Origin: Sphaeroforma sirkka
Lineage: Eukaryota > Opisthokonta > Ichthyosporea > Ichthyophonida
Direction: 5' to 3'
Length of the DNA stretch: 28,192 bases
Assembly: GCA_001586965.3 (NCBI GenBank)
Contig: LUCW03001439.1
Coordinates: 112,501-140,692 of the forward strand
In this document: piece by piece, positions 1-10,290 of the stretch
Layout: the number at the start of each line of letters is the position of its first letter
Numbering within the stretch: position 1 is the stretch's first letter
Made by a program: the position numbers and the translations under genes
Notes under the pieces: generated by a model
What the model was told of the DNA's origin: nothing
The model's input: only the letters and a program-made list of their open reading frames with translations
Database searches by the model: none

Positions 1-1
1 G

Positions 2-1745
2 GGTGTAGAGGGGGCAGAGGACAGGCAGCACCTGCACCCGCAGCAACAGGTGCAGGACCAGCAGTTCACCGAGGCACTCGAGGCCATCATGCTGCAACAC
101 GACAAGGACAGGGCCGCTGAGCGCGAACTCAATGTGCAGCGCGACAGGTGGGTGGGGCACGCAGCGCAGGAGAGTGTGTGTGAGAGAGTGTGTTTGTGTG
201 GGTGTACTTGTGTGTGGGTGTGTTTGTGTTTGTGTGTGTGTGCTTGCGTTTGTGTGCGGATGTGGGTGTGGGTTTGGGTGTGAGTGTGTTTTGGTGTGTA
301 TGTGTATCCGTGCACTTGATTGGCTCGTGTCGTTTGTGCATAGGTTGATATCTGTGTAGGCAGTCACTGACACACATGCCCAATGTACCACAGACTAATA
401 GACGCAGAAAAAGACCCCCACAAACGCGAAACTTTACGCCTGAAGGCCAGAAAACGGGATCTGCTGAGTGAGGCAAAACGCGCAGAGACCATCCACCGCC
501 GAAAAGAAGCCGAGAGGCACCGGCGCGAGCAGGAGTCACGCGAGATGCGCATGCAACGGGACAGGGAGACCATCAAGCAGCAGCAGCACGCACGCACCAG
601 CCCCGAACAGCAGACAATTAACCAGGAACAACACCACCAACGGGCCATGCAGCAACTGCGCGAGCAGAAGCAGCTGCTGGTGCAGGAGCAGACACGGCTG
701 TTGCGGGAACGCGAGAGGCTACAGCTGGAGAAAGAAATGCAAAACAGCCCTCACCACAACACTCAGGACAGGCGCCTGGATGCTCTGGATCAGCGCGAAC
801 GGAATCTGGACATCCTCGAGAAGCAGCACGCGCAGGACATGCGGGACCAAGCACAGGGTACAGACAACAGGGCCACTCAGGGCACAGGCACGGGGAGTAC
901 ACACGGCAGAGACACCAGTGACAAGGCTTACGAGGACTTACAGGACGCCTATGCCGATCATATGATGCGGCTGTTAAGGAAGGTATGTGCAGAGAACTAT
1001 GGAGTGTGGGGTACGGTGATAATAGGACGAGAGGAGTGTGTGAGAGGGGTGTGTTATGTGCTTATGTATATATATATATATATACATATATCACATGATA
1101 CGGTTTTGTTAAGGTGTGTCATAACACTGTGTATGTGGTATGGTGCTAGTAGGACAAGAGGAGAGTGTGTGAGGTGAGTGTTAAGTGCATTCGTATATAT
1201 ATATATCACATGATATGCTTGCTATTGAGGTGTATGCAGGGCAGTATAGTGCATGTTGTTTGGTGCTAATAGAGTTTTTGTGAGGTGTGTAGGAGATGTA
1301 TGTAGTTTGGTGCTATCAGGTTCCAGCGCTTGTGTGTGAGGTGTGTGTCACATGCATGTATATACCACGTGCTGCACTTATTCAGTGAGGTGTCGGCATG
1401 GTAGATGAGTGGGTTGCATACGGTAGTGTGTGTTGTCACAGCATGTCTTGTGATGGCGTTATACGTTTAATGAGGGATGTGTTAGCAGATCACATATGCC
1501 ATATATATGTGATGCCGTATGCATTGATTATATTATATATTATGTATTATATGTTATTGTATGATATGCTCTGTTAGTGCAGTTGAATATTGCGCGCGTT
1601 AAATAATTGCGTGAGATCCATAAGAGAGAGTACAGACTCAATTTCCAATGGTCAATTAGCAAACACGTGCATGTGAAGTAGGTCTCTACTGACAAACGTA
1701 CAACAATACTTACCAGTCACTCACTGTGCTAAACACACCTCGCTT

Positions 1746-1776
<31 letters not shown>

Positions 1777-4396
1777 TTATATCTTTATATATATAGGACA
1801 GCACCAGCCCTGATGTTCTGTTTGACGTAGGCAAGATGTGCAGCTACCACGCACAGACCTTCTTGGCTGTGGAGTGTCTGCGTAAGTGTCTGTACTACGA
1901 TGCAGAACATGTGGACGCCATGCTGCAACTCGCCAGGATTATGCGCAGGTGGGTGTCTTGTAAGTCTCTTGAGGATGTATATATGAATATGTGTATGTAT
2001 GTATGTATTTATGTATGTATGTATATATATGTGTGTGTGCGTGTGTGTGTGTGTGTGTGGGAGAGAGAGAGATTAAATGTACCTGGTAGTATCTGTTACT
2101 GAGTGAGTGGATGATGTTTTGGTATAATTGCCGTTGTGTGTGGTTAAGGTCTGTCGGTGTGTAATATGGTCTATGCTATTGTACTACGCATGCCTGTGAC
2201 ATTCTGCTGCGGTGCAGAGCTATGAACATTTGGCTGTGATTGCAACGCATGCCGATCGTCTTTTGCGCGGGGGGTGTTGTTTTTTTGTATCTGTGTGTGC
2301 TAAGGGTGCGAGTGTTGTATTTCTATTTGTGTATGCTTGAAGTTAGTCCTGATAAGATAGATTGTGTGTGCGTGTCATCTCCCTCATACGATGTAGTCAC
2401 GAGTAGGTGTGTGTTGCTGTGCGTGGTGGGCGAGGGCTGGGGCAGCATGTTTGTTCACGTGTCCTTTGACGCAGATTTAGGGCTTGGCGTGCACCTGTTT
2501 GTCTGACCCACTTTGTTTGGCCTGAGTACACAGATCAGGATACATTTCGGACTGCTTGACCATTTTGAATGAAGCCGTGCGCGTGGGCAAGACCTTCGAT
2601 GTGCGCGTTCAGATTCTGTTGGCCGAAACTCTCATCGGTACGCAATTGTTGTTTATGTCAACCCCAAAGAAACCCCTACGACCCTAAACCCTAAACCATA
2701 TAGTCCTAATACTAGTCCAAAATGGATTCAGCCCAGTCTCACCTACACGTCTTGACCCCTAAACCCCTAAACCCCTAGTCATATACCTTGCACTTCCACA
2801 AGTGTTGGCTGTGCTTTCAGTGTGTGGTGGGTGCATGTATCGATGCAGACGTTTATTCGGCTGCGGTCCATCTAACGCCGCTCGCCTATTGTTAAGAATT
2901 CTTGGTTGTGTATCTGTCCTCATCTGCTACATGCCATGTGTTATTGTGTCTTCCTTTCCCACATGTAGTCTGCTATGTACTTGTGCCTTCAGCTGCTAAT
3001 TGTGGGTTGTTATATACATGTACTCTCAACTGCTACTTGTACTGTGTTAGATATATCTACACTCAACTGCTAGTTGTACTGTGTTAGTTACATCTACACT
3101 CAACTGCTAGTTGTACTGTAATAGATACAACTACACTCAACTGCTAGTTGTACTGTGTTAGATACATCTACACTCAACTGCTACTTGTACTGTGTTAGAT
3201 ACATCTGCACTCGACTGCTAGTTGTACTGTGTTAGATACATCTGCACTCGACTGCTAGTTGTACTGTGTTAGATACATCTGCACTCAACTGCTAGTTGTA
3301 CTGTGTTAGATAAATCTACACTCGACTGCTAGTTGTACTGTGTTAGATACAACTACACTCAACTGCTAGTTGTACTGTGTTAGATACATCTACACTCAAC
3401 TGCTAGTTGTCCTGTGATATACCACAATACAGAGCTGGATAAACGAGAAGAGGCCCTGGACGTTCTCAATAGAATACAGGACAATACACAGGAGGTATGC
3501 TGTGTCTGCTCTTGTGTCCATGTCTCCGCTTGACATACACAATGTATATGTTGAGTCTTACTTTCTTAAGGCAGGCCTTTTCGTGCATCGTATCCTCAAG
3601 TCCTAACAACACAGCCTGTACCTGTTGTGCCTACAGCCTAATTGTGCCTATGCGCACACTGTGGTTTTATGTCAACTATACACCAAATAACTAGTTATGC
3701 GCCTAGTTCACGCAGTTGCAAGATATTGTCTTTTCTCCCTCCACTTTCTTTCTTCTTATTAGAAAGATTCATAAGTGTGTCCCATAACCTTTTCCCGTGG
3801 CTGTATGTGCTGAACTGTGCTGCTGCATATGCACTAGGACGGTGAGGACTACCATTCTTTTCCTATCACCCTTTACCTACCACCCTTTACCTACTGCCCT
3901 TTACCTACAACGATATCGATCCATTCCAATGCATGTTCGCTCGGGTCTTTTCCTGGATGTGTTACTAGTTGTGTGTAAAACCCTAAAAAAAACTCCTAAA
4001 ACACAGATCACGTCCCCGATTGCATTACCTGACCCTTCAAGTGCCTTTCGTCCACGCGCTCAGTGTGACAATAGGATAGATCACACTCCCATTGACTGTG
4101 ACATGGACAATGACAGAGACACTGACACTGACACTGACATCATGATACAATATTAAATATGTTGTTCCTCCCCCACAATACACCCACGCCTATGGTAGAT
4201 ACAGGACATTGACGAGGAGTATCTCATTGCATTGACTACCAATGCGCTGGTGCTGTCGGTGTGTCTGTTCATCTCCAGTTCGGCCATTGCGTTTGTTTAT
4301 CTGCGCTTCAATGGACGAGTGAAGGAGAACGAGCGCACGGCAAAGGCCCTTAAAAAGGCCATCAAACGGCAGCAGAGCAACTCCTCACTACAATAA
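2..4396 (+). CDS. Coiled-coil / TPR / single-pass membrane protein, six exons, 5' end missing
   Basis: Exons are 2-147, 394-982, 1797-1948, 2534-2637, 3433-3494 and 4205-4396 (TAA). All introns are GT-AG and all phases agree, giving 414 residues plus stop. Residues 1 to about 245 are rich in R, E, Q and K (for example EKQHAQDMRDQAQ) and look like a long coiled coil. Residues 250-283, 284-317 and 318-351 are three consecutive 34-residue units with TPR-like A/L/G spacing (LAETLIELDKREEALDVL is typical). They are split across exons 3 to 5, so their exact length supports the splice model. Residues 365-384 (ALVLSVCLFISSSAIAFVYL) form a transmembrane helix followed by a basic tail (KALKKAIKRQQ). 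A role as a membrane-anchored scaffold is inference from the domains; I do not recognise the family. The start codon lies upstream of the window. Exon 2 could not start earlier because an in-frame TGA lies at 368-370. Confidence 0.8.
163..300. repeat. TG-rich microsatellite in intron 1
   Basis: Intron 1 (148-393) is mostly an irregular (TG)n / TGTGTT / TGGGTG tract on the + strand. It makes long apparent open frames of V, C, L and W on one strand and H, T and P on the other. These are low-complexity artefacts, not genes. Confidence 0.9.
983..1796 (+). other. Intron 2 of the coiled-coil/TPR gene, with TA tracts
   Basis: The intron opens with GTATGTGC and ends in a TA-rich stretch (about 1745-1795) just before the TATAG acceptor. 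Other (TA)n tracts lie near 1064-1086 and 1193-1204. Three or four diverged copies of a TGGTGCTA / GTGTGTGAGGTGTG motif occur between 1030 and 1340. No coding potential was seen. Confidence 0.75.
1949..2533 (+). other. Intron 3 of the coiled-coil/TPR gene
   Basis: The donor is CAG|GTGGGT and the acceptor is CACAG|ATCAGG. Choosing the AG five bases later instead would put a TGA soon after the junction, so the first AG is used. A TATG/TGTG microsatellite fills roughly 1978-2065. The 88-residue open frame at 2240-2506 is T/G-rich intron sequence with no recognisable protein features. Confidence 0.7.
2656..2780. repeat. Telomere-like CCCTAAA tracts in intron 4
   Basis: Near the 5' end of intron 4 (2638-3432) are two CCCTAAA-type blocks. 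One is around 2680-2697 with CCCTAAACCCTAAACC. The other is around 2756-2779 with three CCCCTAAA variants. They match the plant/algal-type telomere unit TTTAGGG on the opposite strand. They are too short and too internal to be a chromosome end. Confidence 0.8.
3024..3418. repeat. 37-bp minisatellite, about 10.6 copies
   Basis: Units start every 37 bp at 3024, 3061, 3098 and so on to 3394, sharing the core CAACTGCTAGTTGTACTG and differing by a few substitutions. The core contains a small hairpin, CAACT-GCT-AGTTG. Degenerate relatives may extend back to about 2987. The array ends about 15 bp before exon 5, so it occupies the 3' end of intron 4, including where a branch point should lie. Confidence 0.95.
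3495..4204 (+). other. Intron 5 of the coiled-coil/TPR gene
   Basis: The intron starts GTATGC and ends GATACAG. It contains three near-copies of CCCTTTACCTAC (about 3870-3905), an AAACCCTAAAA motif near 3979, and a short GACACT hexamer array at about 4113-4140. The open frames inside it are not supported as exons because the exons on either side already join in phase. Confidence 0.7.
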
Positions 4397-4454
4397 GGCT
4401 ACCCTGGAGAGACAAGCATGCAAGAGCTAAGCTTCGCTTCACTTCACTACAACA

Positions 4455-5828
4455 ATGCGCCGTATCACTATGGCAACGGGGCGTGAAAAGGCCATCAATT
4501 GCTATCAGTGCAACTGCTACTACACCGGCATGCGGTATCTCTGTAATGTCTGTAATAGGACAGCAGATGAATCAAACGACAGTCGGACAATAGCGTACTG
4601 CAACTCGTGTGACACGTGCCGTACGTCACCCCGATGGCGTTATACACCTCCGTGCCCGTGTGGCAACTCTTGCTAGCGGGTAGCGTGTGGAGTTATTTGG
4701 TATGAAATGGCCTTCTGAACACCTCAGACCCATTGTCCCACATGCCATGGTTACAGCGATGTCCTATAGTGTGGTATGAGAGGCTGCCCCCCATGAGGTT
4801 ATCAGGGTTTAGGGTTTATGCAACCCCATGAGGAGTTACCCCTCCTGTTGTGAGCGACAATGCAGACAGTTAGGGGTAGAGTGACTGAGTCTTAAATCTC
4901 CTATCCCCTGAAACCCTGAAACCCTAAAACCACACATCAGTGGCCGTGGTCAGTGAACGCTGTTGTCTTTGCCGGCCACGTGCCTTATGTCCGCAGCAGG
5001 TCATCTCCGCAGGTAAAACAGTGCACATCACCTCATACGCACACGTGTGCTTGAAAGGGGAAGGGCGTAGTGCAGAGGTTTTCAGGTCGATTTATTTGCT
5101 GCCTTTGTGTTCCTCTCACATCGCCATCAGACACGCCTCAGGATCGTAGCTCATCATATCACATGTGCACATGGGTACAGAGACTACTCTGCGCGTCTCT
5201 CCTTTGCTCAATGCGCCGTGCACGTTTTTGAGTGCGAAAGTGGTGATGGCAATGCACGTGCTCATACGCACTGGGCGTCAGCTGAATGCAGGTCACCCCT
5301 ACATATCATCTTCAGCTGGCGGCGATGTTCGGTACCGCTATTCAGTGTGTTGGTGTGAGAGCTACGTGGGCGAGAATTATTAGGGCTGTACACGCCAAAA
5401 CAACTATTGCTCTGGCATTCTATGCTAGCGACTCCATTGCGTCTTCTACACCCCTAGATACTGAATTAGGGCCTTCAAGAACATTTGGTGTACACATTCC
5501 AGTGATAGTCGCACAGCGTTTCTTGGATGTGGTGCTCCTTGTACGAGAATGCCGGGGTGTAGGGTTTAGGGTTACTGCTTATGCCAGACTATCTGTGAAG
5601 AGGCGATTCCCCATCAGAGACGGCTGAGTGCCATTGCATACGTATCGCAACAGACAGTCACGGAGAAGTGCGGTACTAAAAAATGTGCGCAACGCTACAA
5701 CGCACAGGACATGCACGTGAGTGAATGGGATGTGCGCAAAACCCATAAACCCTAAAACAGTACAAACTTAGGTAGTGGACTATTGCATCATGGGCAACCC
5801 ATGTACACCCTCGACCTCTGAGTCATAA
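4455..5828 (+). CDS. Small cysteine-rich, zinc-finger-like protein, five tentative exons
   Basis: Proposed exons are 4455-4620, 4941-5012, 5181-5365, 5588-5716 and 5772-5828 (TAA). Phases agree and give 202 residues. The ATG at 4455 is the first in its frame after a stop at 4428. Exon 1 has CYQC, then GMRYLCNVC, then YCNSCDTC. This resembles a ZZ-type finger (C-x2-C, G-x-R-Y-x-C-x2-C, C-x2-C) with a longer final loop. Exon 2 adds CCLC, and exon 4 adds KCGTKKC. Donors GTACGT and GTGAGT are strong, but the exon 3 donor GTGGGC is weak and that exon is the least sure. If intron 1 is retained, the frame ends at 4676 as a 73-residue protein ending CPCGNSC. The start lies 58 bp after the upstream gene's stop, which is unusually close for such intron-rich DNA. 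The function is unknown. Confidence 0.42.
4803..4932. repeat. Telomere-like motifs in both orientations in the first intron of the Cys-rich gene
   Basis: AGGGTTTAGGGTTTA lies near 4805, and CCCTGAAACCCTGAAACCC followed by CTAAAACC lies near 4906-4932, just before the acceptor at 4940. Similar motifs recur at about 5558-5573 (GGGTTTAGGGTT) and 5741-5757 (CCCATAAACCCTAAAAC), each 10 to 30 bases before a proposed 3' splice site. Confidence 0.75.
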
Positions 5829-6167
5829 AGACTGATCTGAAATGCAGAGACAATTGTTCGTGTGATGTTTATTTCTGGTATATTTGTGACACAGTGCTTT
5901 CTTTGTGGGCCCATTGAACGTTGTGTGTAGATGACCTGACAAAGAAGAATATATATCAATGATATGCGACTGGAATATAGTTGACTTTGTGCTGGCATAA
6001 TAGTAGGGTTTTGACCCCCTATTGGATATTTCTGGAGCACCCTTTAATACGCACGTACGATAGCACACGGAGAACTCTGAAGGTGCGGTGAGAGCCTTAT
6101 TTCTGAAGCTTTATCAGAGAAAATAAATTGAAATGTCGGATAAATAATTACAGGATATATCCTTTTG
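5829..6167. other. Non-coding stretch downstream of the Cys-rich gene
   Basis: No gene was recognised. An AATAAA at 6122-6127 could be the polyadenylation signal of the upstream gene, about 295 bases after its stop. The minus-strand open frames between 5780 and 6068 have no protein-like features. Confidence 0.4.
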
Positions 6168-6442
6168 GATTTATAACAGCTTCGTACTGCATATGAATTT
6201 GAGTAGCATATTCTATAGGACTATTTAAAAGTGGAATATACAATTTGAGAGGACATATTCATAATATCTTTCTAGTTGAATTGTACTACACGGTAATCCG
6301 TGTAGCCTCGTATATATTGTATAAGACTATTCACAAGTGGGATATATAATTTGAGCGGATATGTTTATAGGATCTGTACATATGTATTTATAATAGTTTC
6401 GTACTGAATAGAAATCTGAGTAGCCTCGTGTATATTGTATAG
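6168..6442. repeat. Diverged tandem repeat of about 110 bp, about three copies
   Basis: Similar segments follow one another: TTCGTACTG..GAGTAGC..TATAGGACTATTTAAAAGTGG, then GTGTAGCCTCGTATATATTG..AAGTGGGATATATAATTTGAG, then TTCGTACTG..GAGTAGCCTCGTGTATATTG. The copies are AT-rich and differ at many sites. No coding function was seen. Confidence 0.6.
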
Positions 6443-6681
6443 AGAGAATTATTTACTATGGAAAGCATGCATTGTCAGCGTCCGAAAATATTATGTGACC
6501 AAGGCTCGGCCATCGCATGTTTGTAAAAGGACTGGCACATCAGAGAGTGCCTCTGCCTCGTATATGGAATACAGTGCATGTCCTAGCGACAGCTATTGGC
6601 AGAGAACCATGTGCGTAAGTACGAAATCATGTTTGCGGTGCAAATTCGTCGGACATATATCTCTAAAGGATACAATTCAGG

Positions 6682-6708
6682 GTGACACTGACACTGACAC
6701 TGACACTA
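6682..6708. repeat. GACACT hexamer array
   Basis: Four GACACT units follow a GGT. The same hexamer forms a short array in intron 5 of the upstream gene. Translated on the + strand it gives a TDTDTDT run inside the 6435-6752 open frame, which I do not regard as a gene. Confidence 0.85.
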
Positions 6709-6754
6709 TTGCTGAGATAACCATCACGCCTTTACTTAACACAGACTGTTAGAT

Positions 6755-7172
6755 CCACTCGTCGAAAATGGTGTGTACACTGCGCACGAGTGATGGTTAT
6801 AGCGGTGTTGAGATAGATGCTCCCATAAACAACGGTATGTACACTGAGCATAATTGAAAGCTATAGCGGCGTCACGGTAGATGCACTCATCGACAATGAT
6901 ATGTATACTGAGCATTAGAGTTTAAAAGAGAGTTGCACTCGTCAACAATGTGTACACTAAGCATGAGTGAAAGCTACAGCGGCGGTACGATAGGTGCACT
7001 CGTCGACAATGGTGGGTACACTGAGCATGAGTGAAAGCTGCAGCGTCGGCAAGATAGGTGGGCTCGTCAACAATGGTGTGTACACTGAGCATGAGTGAAA
7101 GCTGCAGCAGCGGTAAGGTAGGTGCACTCGTCGACAATGGTGTGCATACTGCACATGAGTGAGGGCGATTCT
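6755..7172. repeat. 64-bp minisatellite, about seven copies
   Basis: Units begin near 6755, 6819, 6883, 6935, 6996, 7060 and 7124 and carry GCACTCGTCGACAATGG, then TGTACACTGAGCATGAGTGA, then AGC(T/G)GCGG. The last four copies are the most alike, and the third is shorter. Minus-strand open frames of 94 and 105 residues across the array are made by the repeat. Confidence 0.92.
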
Positions 7173-7493
7173 GTGATATACTATACACGAAGTTTGTACG
7201 CAGATACTGGGGTGTCTGTAAACATTGCGGGACATACACAAGCAGAGGGTTTATTAGTTTTGAAGTACTATCTGTGTATCGCTACACTATAGGGTGAATA
7301 AAACGGATTTGTGGCGGTATTCGCAAACTTTGAGCGAGTGTGGCAAGTTTTTTCTGGTCAGTACTTCGCAGATGCCATGCGTGGGACTGCGATGGGAATA
7401 AGTCACCTACTCGCATAAAAAAAAAATATGAATCACGCACTCGCAAAAAAAAGGGGGGGGTATTCAAACAAACACTAGCGAGATAACAACAGT

Positions 7494-7662
7494 CAGACAT
7501 GCACTCACAAGAAAACAATGGTCAGACATGCACTCACAAGAAAACAATGGTCAGACATGCACTCACAAGAAAACAATGGTCAGACATGCACTCACAAGAA
7601 AGCAATGGTCAGACATGCACTCACAAGAAAACAATGGTCAGACATGCACTCACAAGAAAGAA
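7494..7662. repeat. 29-bp minisatellite, 5.8 copies, almost perfect
   Basis: CAGACATGCACTCACAAGAA plus AACAATGGT recurs at 7494, 7523, 7552, 7581, 7610 and 7639, with a single base change in one copy. Because 29 is not a multiple of three, the open frame across it shifts register every unit. It is unlikely to be coding. The near-identity of the copies implies recent expansion. Confidence 0.95.
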
Positions 7663-7698
7663 ATACTCAGTAGTACATAATTTCCTAAGCTTACTGTT

Positions 7699-7865
7699 GT
7701 CTCAAATTGAGTCAAGTATAGGGGTCATATCAATTACTCAGGATATATGAGCCATCAAAGTGAATTTAGAACACTTTGAATCCATTGGAAGAGCATGTAT
7801 TTAATTTGTGAATACAGTTAAAACCCAATGTCTTGTCTTATTTGATCTGGATATGTTAGACTGAC
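7699..7865 (+). repeat. Outer long-range inverted repeat, left arm
   Basis: This segment is the diverged reverse complement of 26267-26441. The two share an exact 27-base core here at about 7752-7778 (GCCATCAAAGTGAATTTAGA and onward). Around it are matched blocks such as TGTCTCAAAT, GGGTCATA, TTACTCAGG, ACCCAATGT and TTAGACTGA in the same order. The right arm begins just after a reverse-transcriptase fragment, so the repeat is probably part of a transposon. Confidence 0.75.
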
Positions 7866-9860
7866 CAGAAGCCGTATTTGTATATCGACCCATACTCAAG
7901 ATTGTGCTGTGGATCGATCCAGCAATATGAACATGTGCTGGTTGACTGTATGCCGGTATTCTTGCATAGATATATGTGTATAGTCCTATATCTTAGGAGA
8001 AAGTTCGTTCGCTAGTGATACTACATGCCGAATCGCCTCTGTGAGATAATCAGACAAATTTCGTGAATGAGACCGGTCGTAACTTTCGAAAACCCTAAAA
8101 CCTTTCGTTCCTCGAAGGCCTTCACATCAGCATCTAGCTCGTCTCTCAAACTAGCAAAAAAAAAAAGATTAAGCGATAACGAGCGCAATATTTATAGTTA
8201 TAAAGTTTAGGCTGATCTGGAGAACCTTGTGGAAGTTCAGATCTTCAATTTATGTTTTTGAGTGTACATCAACCAATGATCCCAGCTCTTGCACATCTCT
8301 ATAAGTATCTGCCAGTCTAAAATGTTCCTGCTCCTCTTCCTCAGACTTCTGTGTTCTTTGCTTCTCATTTCGCTGACCTTTTAATCGTGCAGCCTATATT
8401 GCCTCTCGTTCGTGGTCAACTGCTAATACCTCACAGGCGATCTGGTCGGAAACAAGAGAGATAGCACAGAATTTTCCTTCAGTCTCCTTGTCGGATTCAT
8501 ATTCAGCCTGGTATCAAGCACTCAGTCTTCCGAATTACTGAAACTTACTAGCTAGTATATGAGTCTACTAAAAGATTGCATAAGGCGAGGAATATTCAAT
8601 TTACAATTATGCTACCATACTTATCAAATTGGAATTATGCATGTATTTGTTTGCGTTGTAATTGAAATTTTGTATGATCGCTGAATACGAACTCGCATTG
8701 ATGTTTCGAGAAGCCTTCAAATTTTCTCGTAAGCAGGATCAATTGCTGAAAATCAAAGTGACAGAATCAAAGACGATTAAGATGGCATTGGATAAATGAT
8801 CGAATTGAAAGTTCCACAGGTATTCATTACGAAGCTCGTCGTCGAGACGGTGTCTCGACTTGTTCATATCAGAGGTGCGAGCCCCTGGACTTAGAACTAC
8901 TCTAAGTCAGAAGAATGACCGGAGAGTCTTTGAGTGGTGATACATTCCGACAAAATCGTAACAGTATATAGCACCTCGGATTATGTCATAGGGTGTCGGA
9001 TTGGCTAATTCCGCCTATTGGACAATTTCTATAATAAATGTTCAAATTAAAATATTCAGAAATCCGGTTTCGTTATATTGGATAATCCTTTGTTGCATTT
9101 CAGACCTTCGGTTTGCTCACTACCGAATAACGAATCGGACGTGGCGACTCTCTCCGAAAATCATGGAGAGCCCCATTTAGACGTTCAAGTGGTCTATGCT
9201 GATACTGGGAATATTGTGCACTTTACGTACTGATTGCCGTTTAGTCGCTCGAGCCAACGCAATGTTATTTGCCAGCATATGTAACCTTTGGAGCTGTAAC
9301 AAAATAAAACGAGTATCCACAAAATATGTTTTAGGCAGTTGGTGTATTTGTTCCAATACGTGTGCAGAGTAATATCACTCTGGCAAACACATTATACTCG
9401 GTAGTGTGAGTGTCTTCTCATTGAAATTCTGGGTACATATGTTGATTTGTATTGGTTACAGTATCACATGAAAACTCTTATTTCTTCACATATTAGCAGG
9501 GAGCGTGAGGTTTCTTTACTCTACACACATCAGCGCAAGGACCGTCCGTATCGAAGCTCTGTGTGTTAGAGTGTAATGCAGTAGACGCTGAATAAAGTGC
9601 AAATGTACGTATCTATTTCAGACCTTGTCTTCGGTTTATACCCAAGGTGTTTGTGCTAGTGTTCAGTCGCTTGGGCTGGCCAGGATAAAAGCTCAAATGA
9701 TCAGTATGAACAACTTTTTGCAGAACACTTTAACATTTTGATACTATTCTATTTCGAGTTCTCTGCAACTAAATCTCACGCTGATCATATGATGCCTTTC
9801 CACATAGGCACACGTAGGGACGCAGCTATTTTTAGAGCGTTGCGGTTAGCAGACTTGATC
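7866..9860. other. About 2 kb without a recognisable gene
   Basis: AT-rich sequence with no open frame of note. It contains an AAAACCCTAAAACC telomere-like motif near 8089, two adjacent hairpins (8841-8908), and a weak repeat in which TTTCAGACCTT..TTCGGTTT and GTTTAGTCGCTCGAGCC near 9098 and 9238 recur in altered form near 9618 and 9660. It may be decayed transposon DNA. Confidence 0.5.
8841..8908. repeat. Two neighbouring perfect hairpins
   Basis: GTCGAGAC-GGT-GTCTCGAC (8841-8859) is an 8-bp perfect stem with a 3-base loop. GACTTAGA-ACTAC-TCTAAGTC (8888-8908) is a second 8-bp perfect stem with a 5-base loop. The loop sizes do not fit a tRNA. A structured RNA or a transposon end are both possible. 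Confidence 0.6.
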
Positions 9861-9861
9861 C

Positions 9862-9980
9862 ACTCTTGGGAGTCGGTTGAAAAATTCAGTTCTCGGGAGG
9901 CGGCTAAGTATTAACTCAACTCTCGGGAGAAATTTAAGTAACTTGATTAGTTCTCGGGAGTGTGGGCCAACTCTGAGGAG
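9862..9980. repeat. 30-bp degenerate repeat with CTCGGGAG core, four to five copies
   Basis: CTCTTGGGAG at 9863 is followed by CTCGGGAG at 9892, 9922 and 9953, and CTGAGGAG at 9973. Spacing is close to 30 bp except for the last copy. Between cores the sequence is variable and rich in TTAAGT and AACTT. Confidence 0.7.
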
Positions 9981-10290
9981 TTCTATAAATCAAAGAGGAT
10001 TTCTTGCTATAAAATCTGGTGTGAGACCTGTAGTCTCACTGTGCTAGTGCAGACATACAGGCTATACTAGTAGCTTCACGTCCTGTATAAAACTAACTCC
10101 CTCAATTGTACATCGGTACATTTCTCCACTCATACACTATTGTGACCATCATAATTGAACGTCACTGCCCAGATGCTGCTTCAGGGGAAGCTGTGAAAGG
10201 AATTCAAAAATGATTGACAACCTCTTGATTTTATGCTGCGAATCTGGTAAGCGCATTATTGCAATTGCTGTACATGTTGCGCGAATGCAT

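Noticed and set aside
129..539. Open frames on both strands across intron 1 with long C/V or H/T runs
   Set aside because: They are translations of the TG microsatellite; the region is spliced out in a phase-consistent gene model.
3024..3418. CRISPR-like regular repeat
   Set aside because: The 37-bp units are directly adjacent with no unique spacers, and they lie in a eukaryotic intron.
4803..4932. True telomere or chromosome end
   Set aside because: The tracts are only two to three units long, in both orientations, and lie between or within exons.
5286..5627. 113-residue + strand open frame as a single exon
   Set aside because: It spans proposed splice sites and lacks the cysteine pattern seen in the overlapping exons; it stays possible only if the five-exon model is wrong.
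6922..7241. Two minus-strand open frames of 94 and 105 residues
   Set aside because: Both are the 64-bp minisatellite read in two frames.
7499..7750. 83-residue open frame MHSQENNGQTC..
   Set aside because: It is produced by a 29-bp tandem repeat that shifts frame at each copy.
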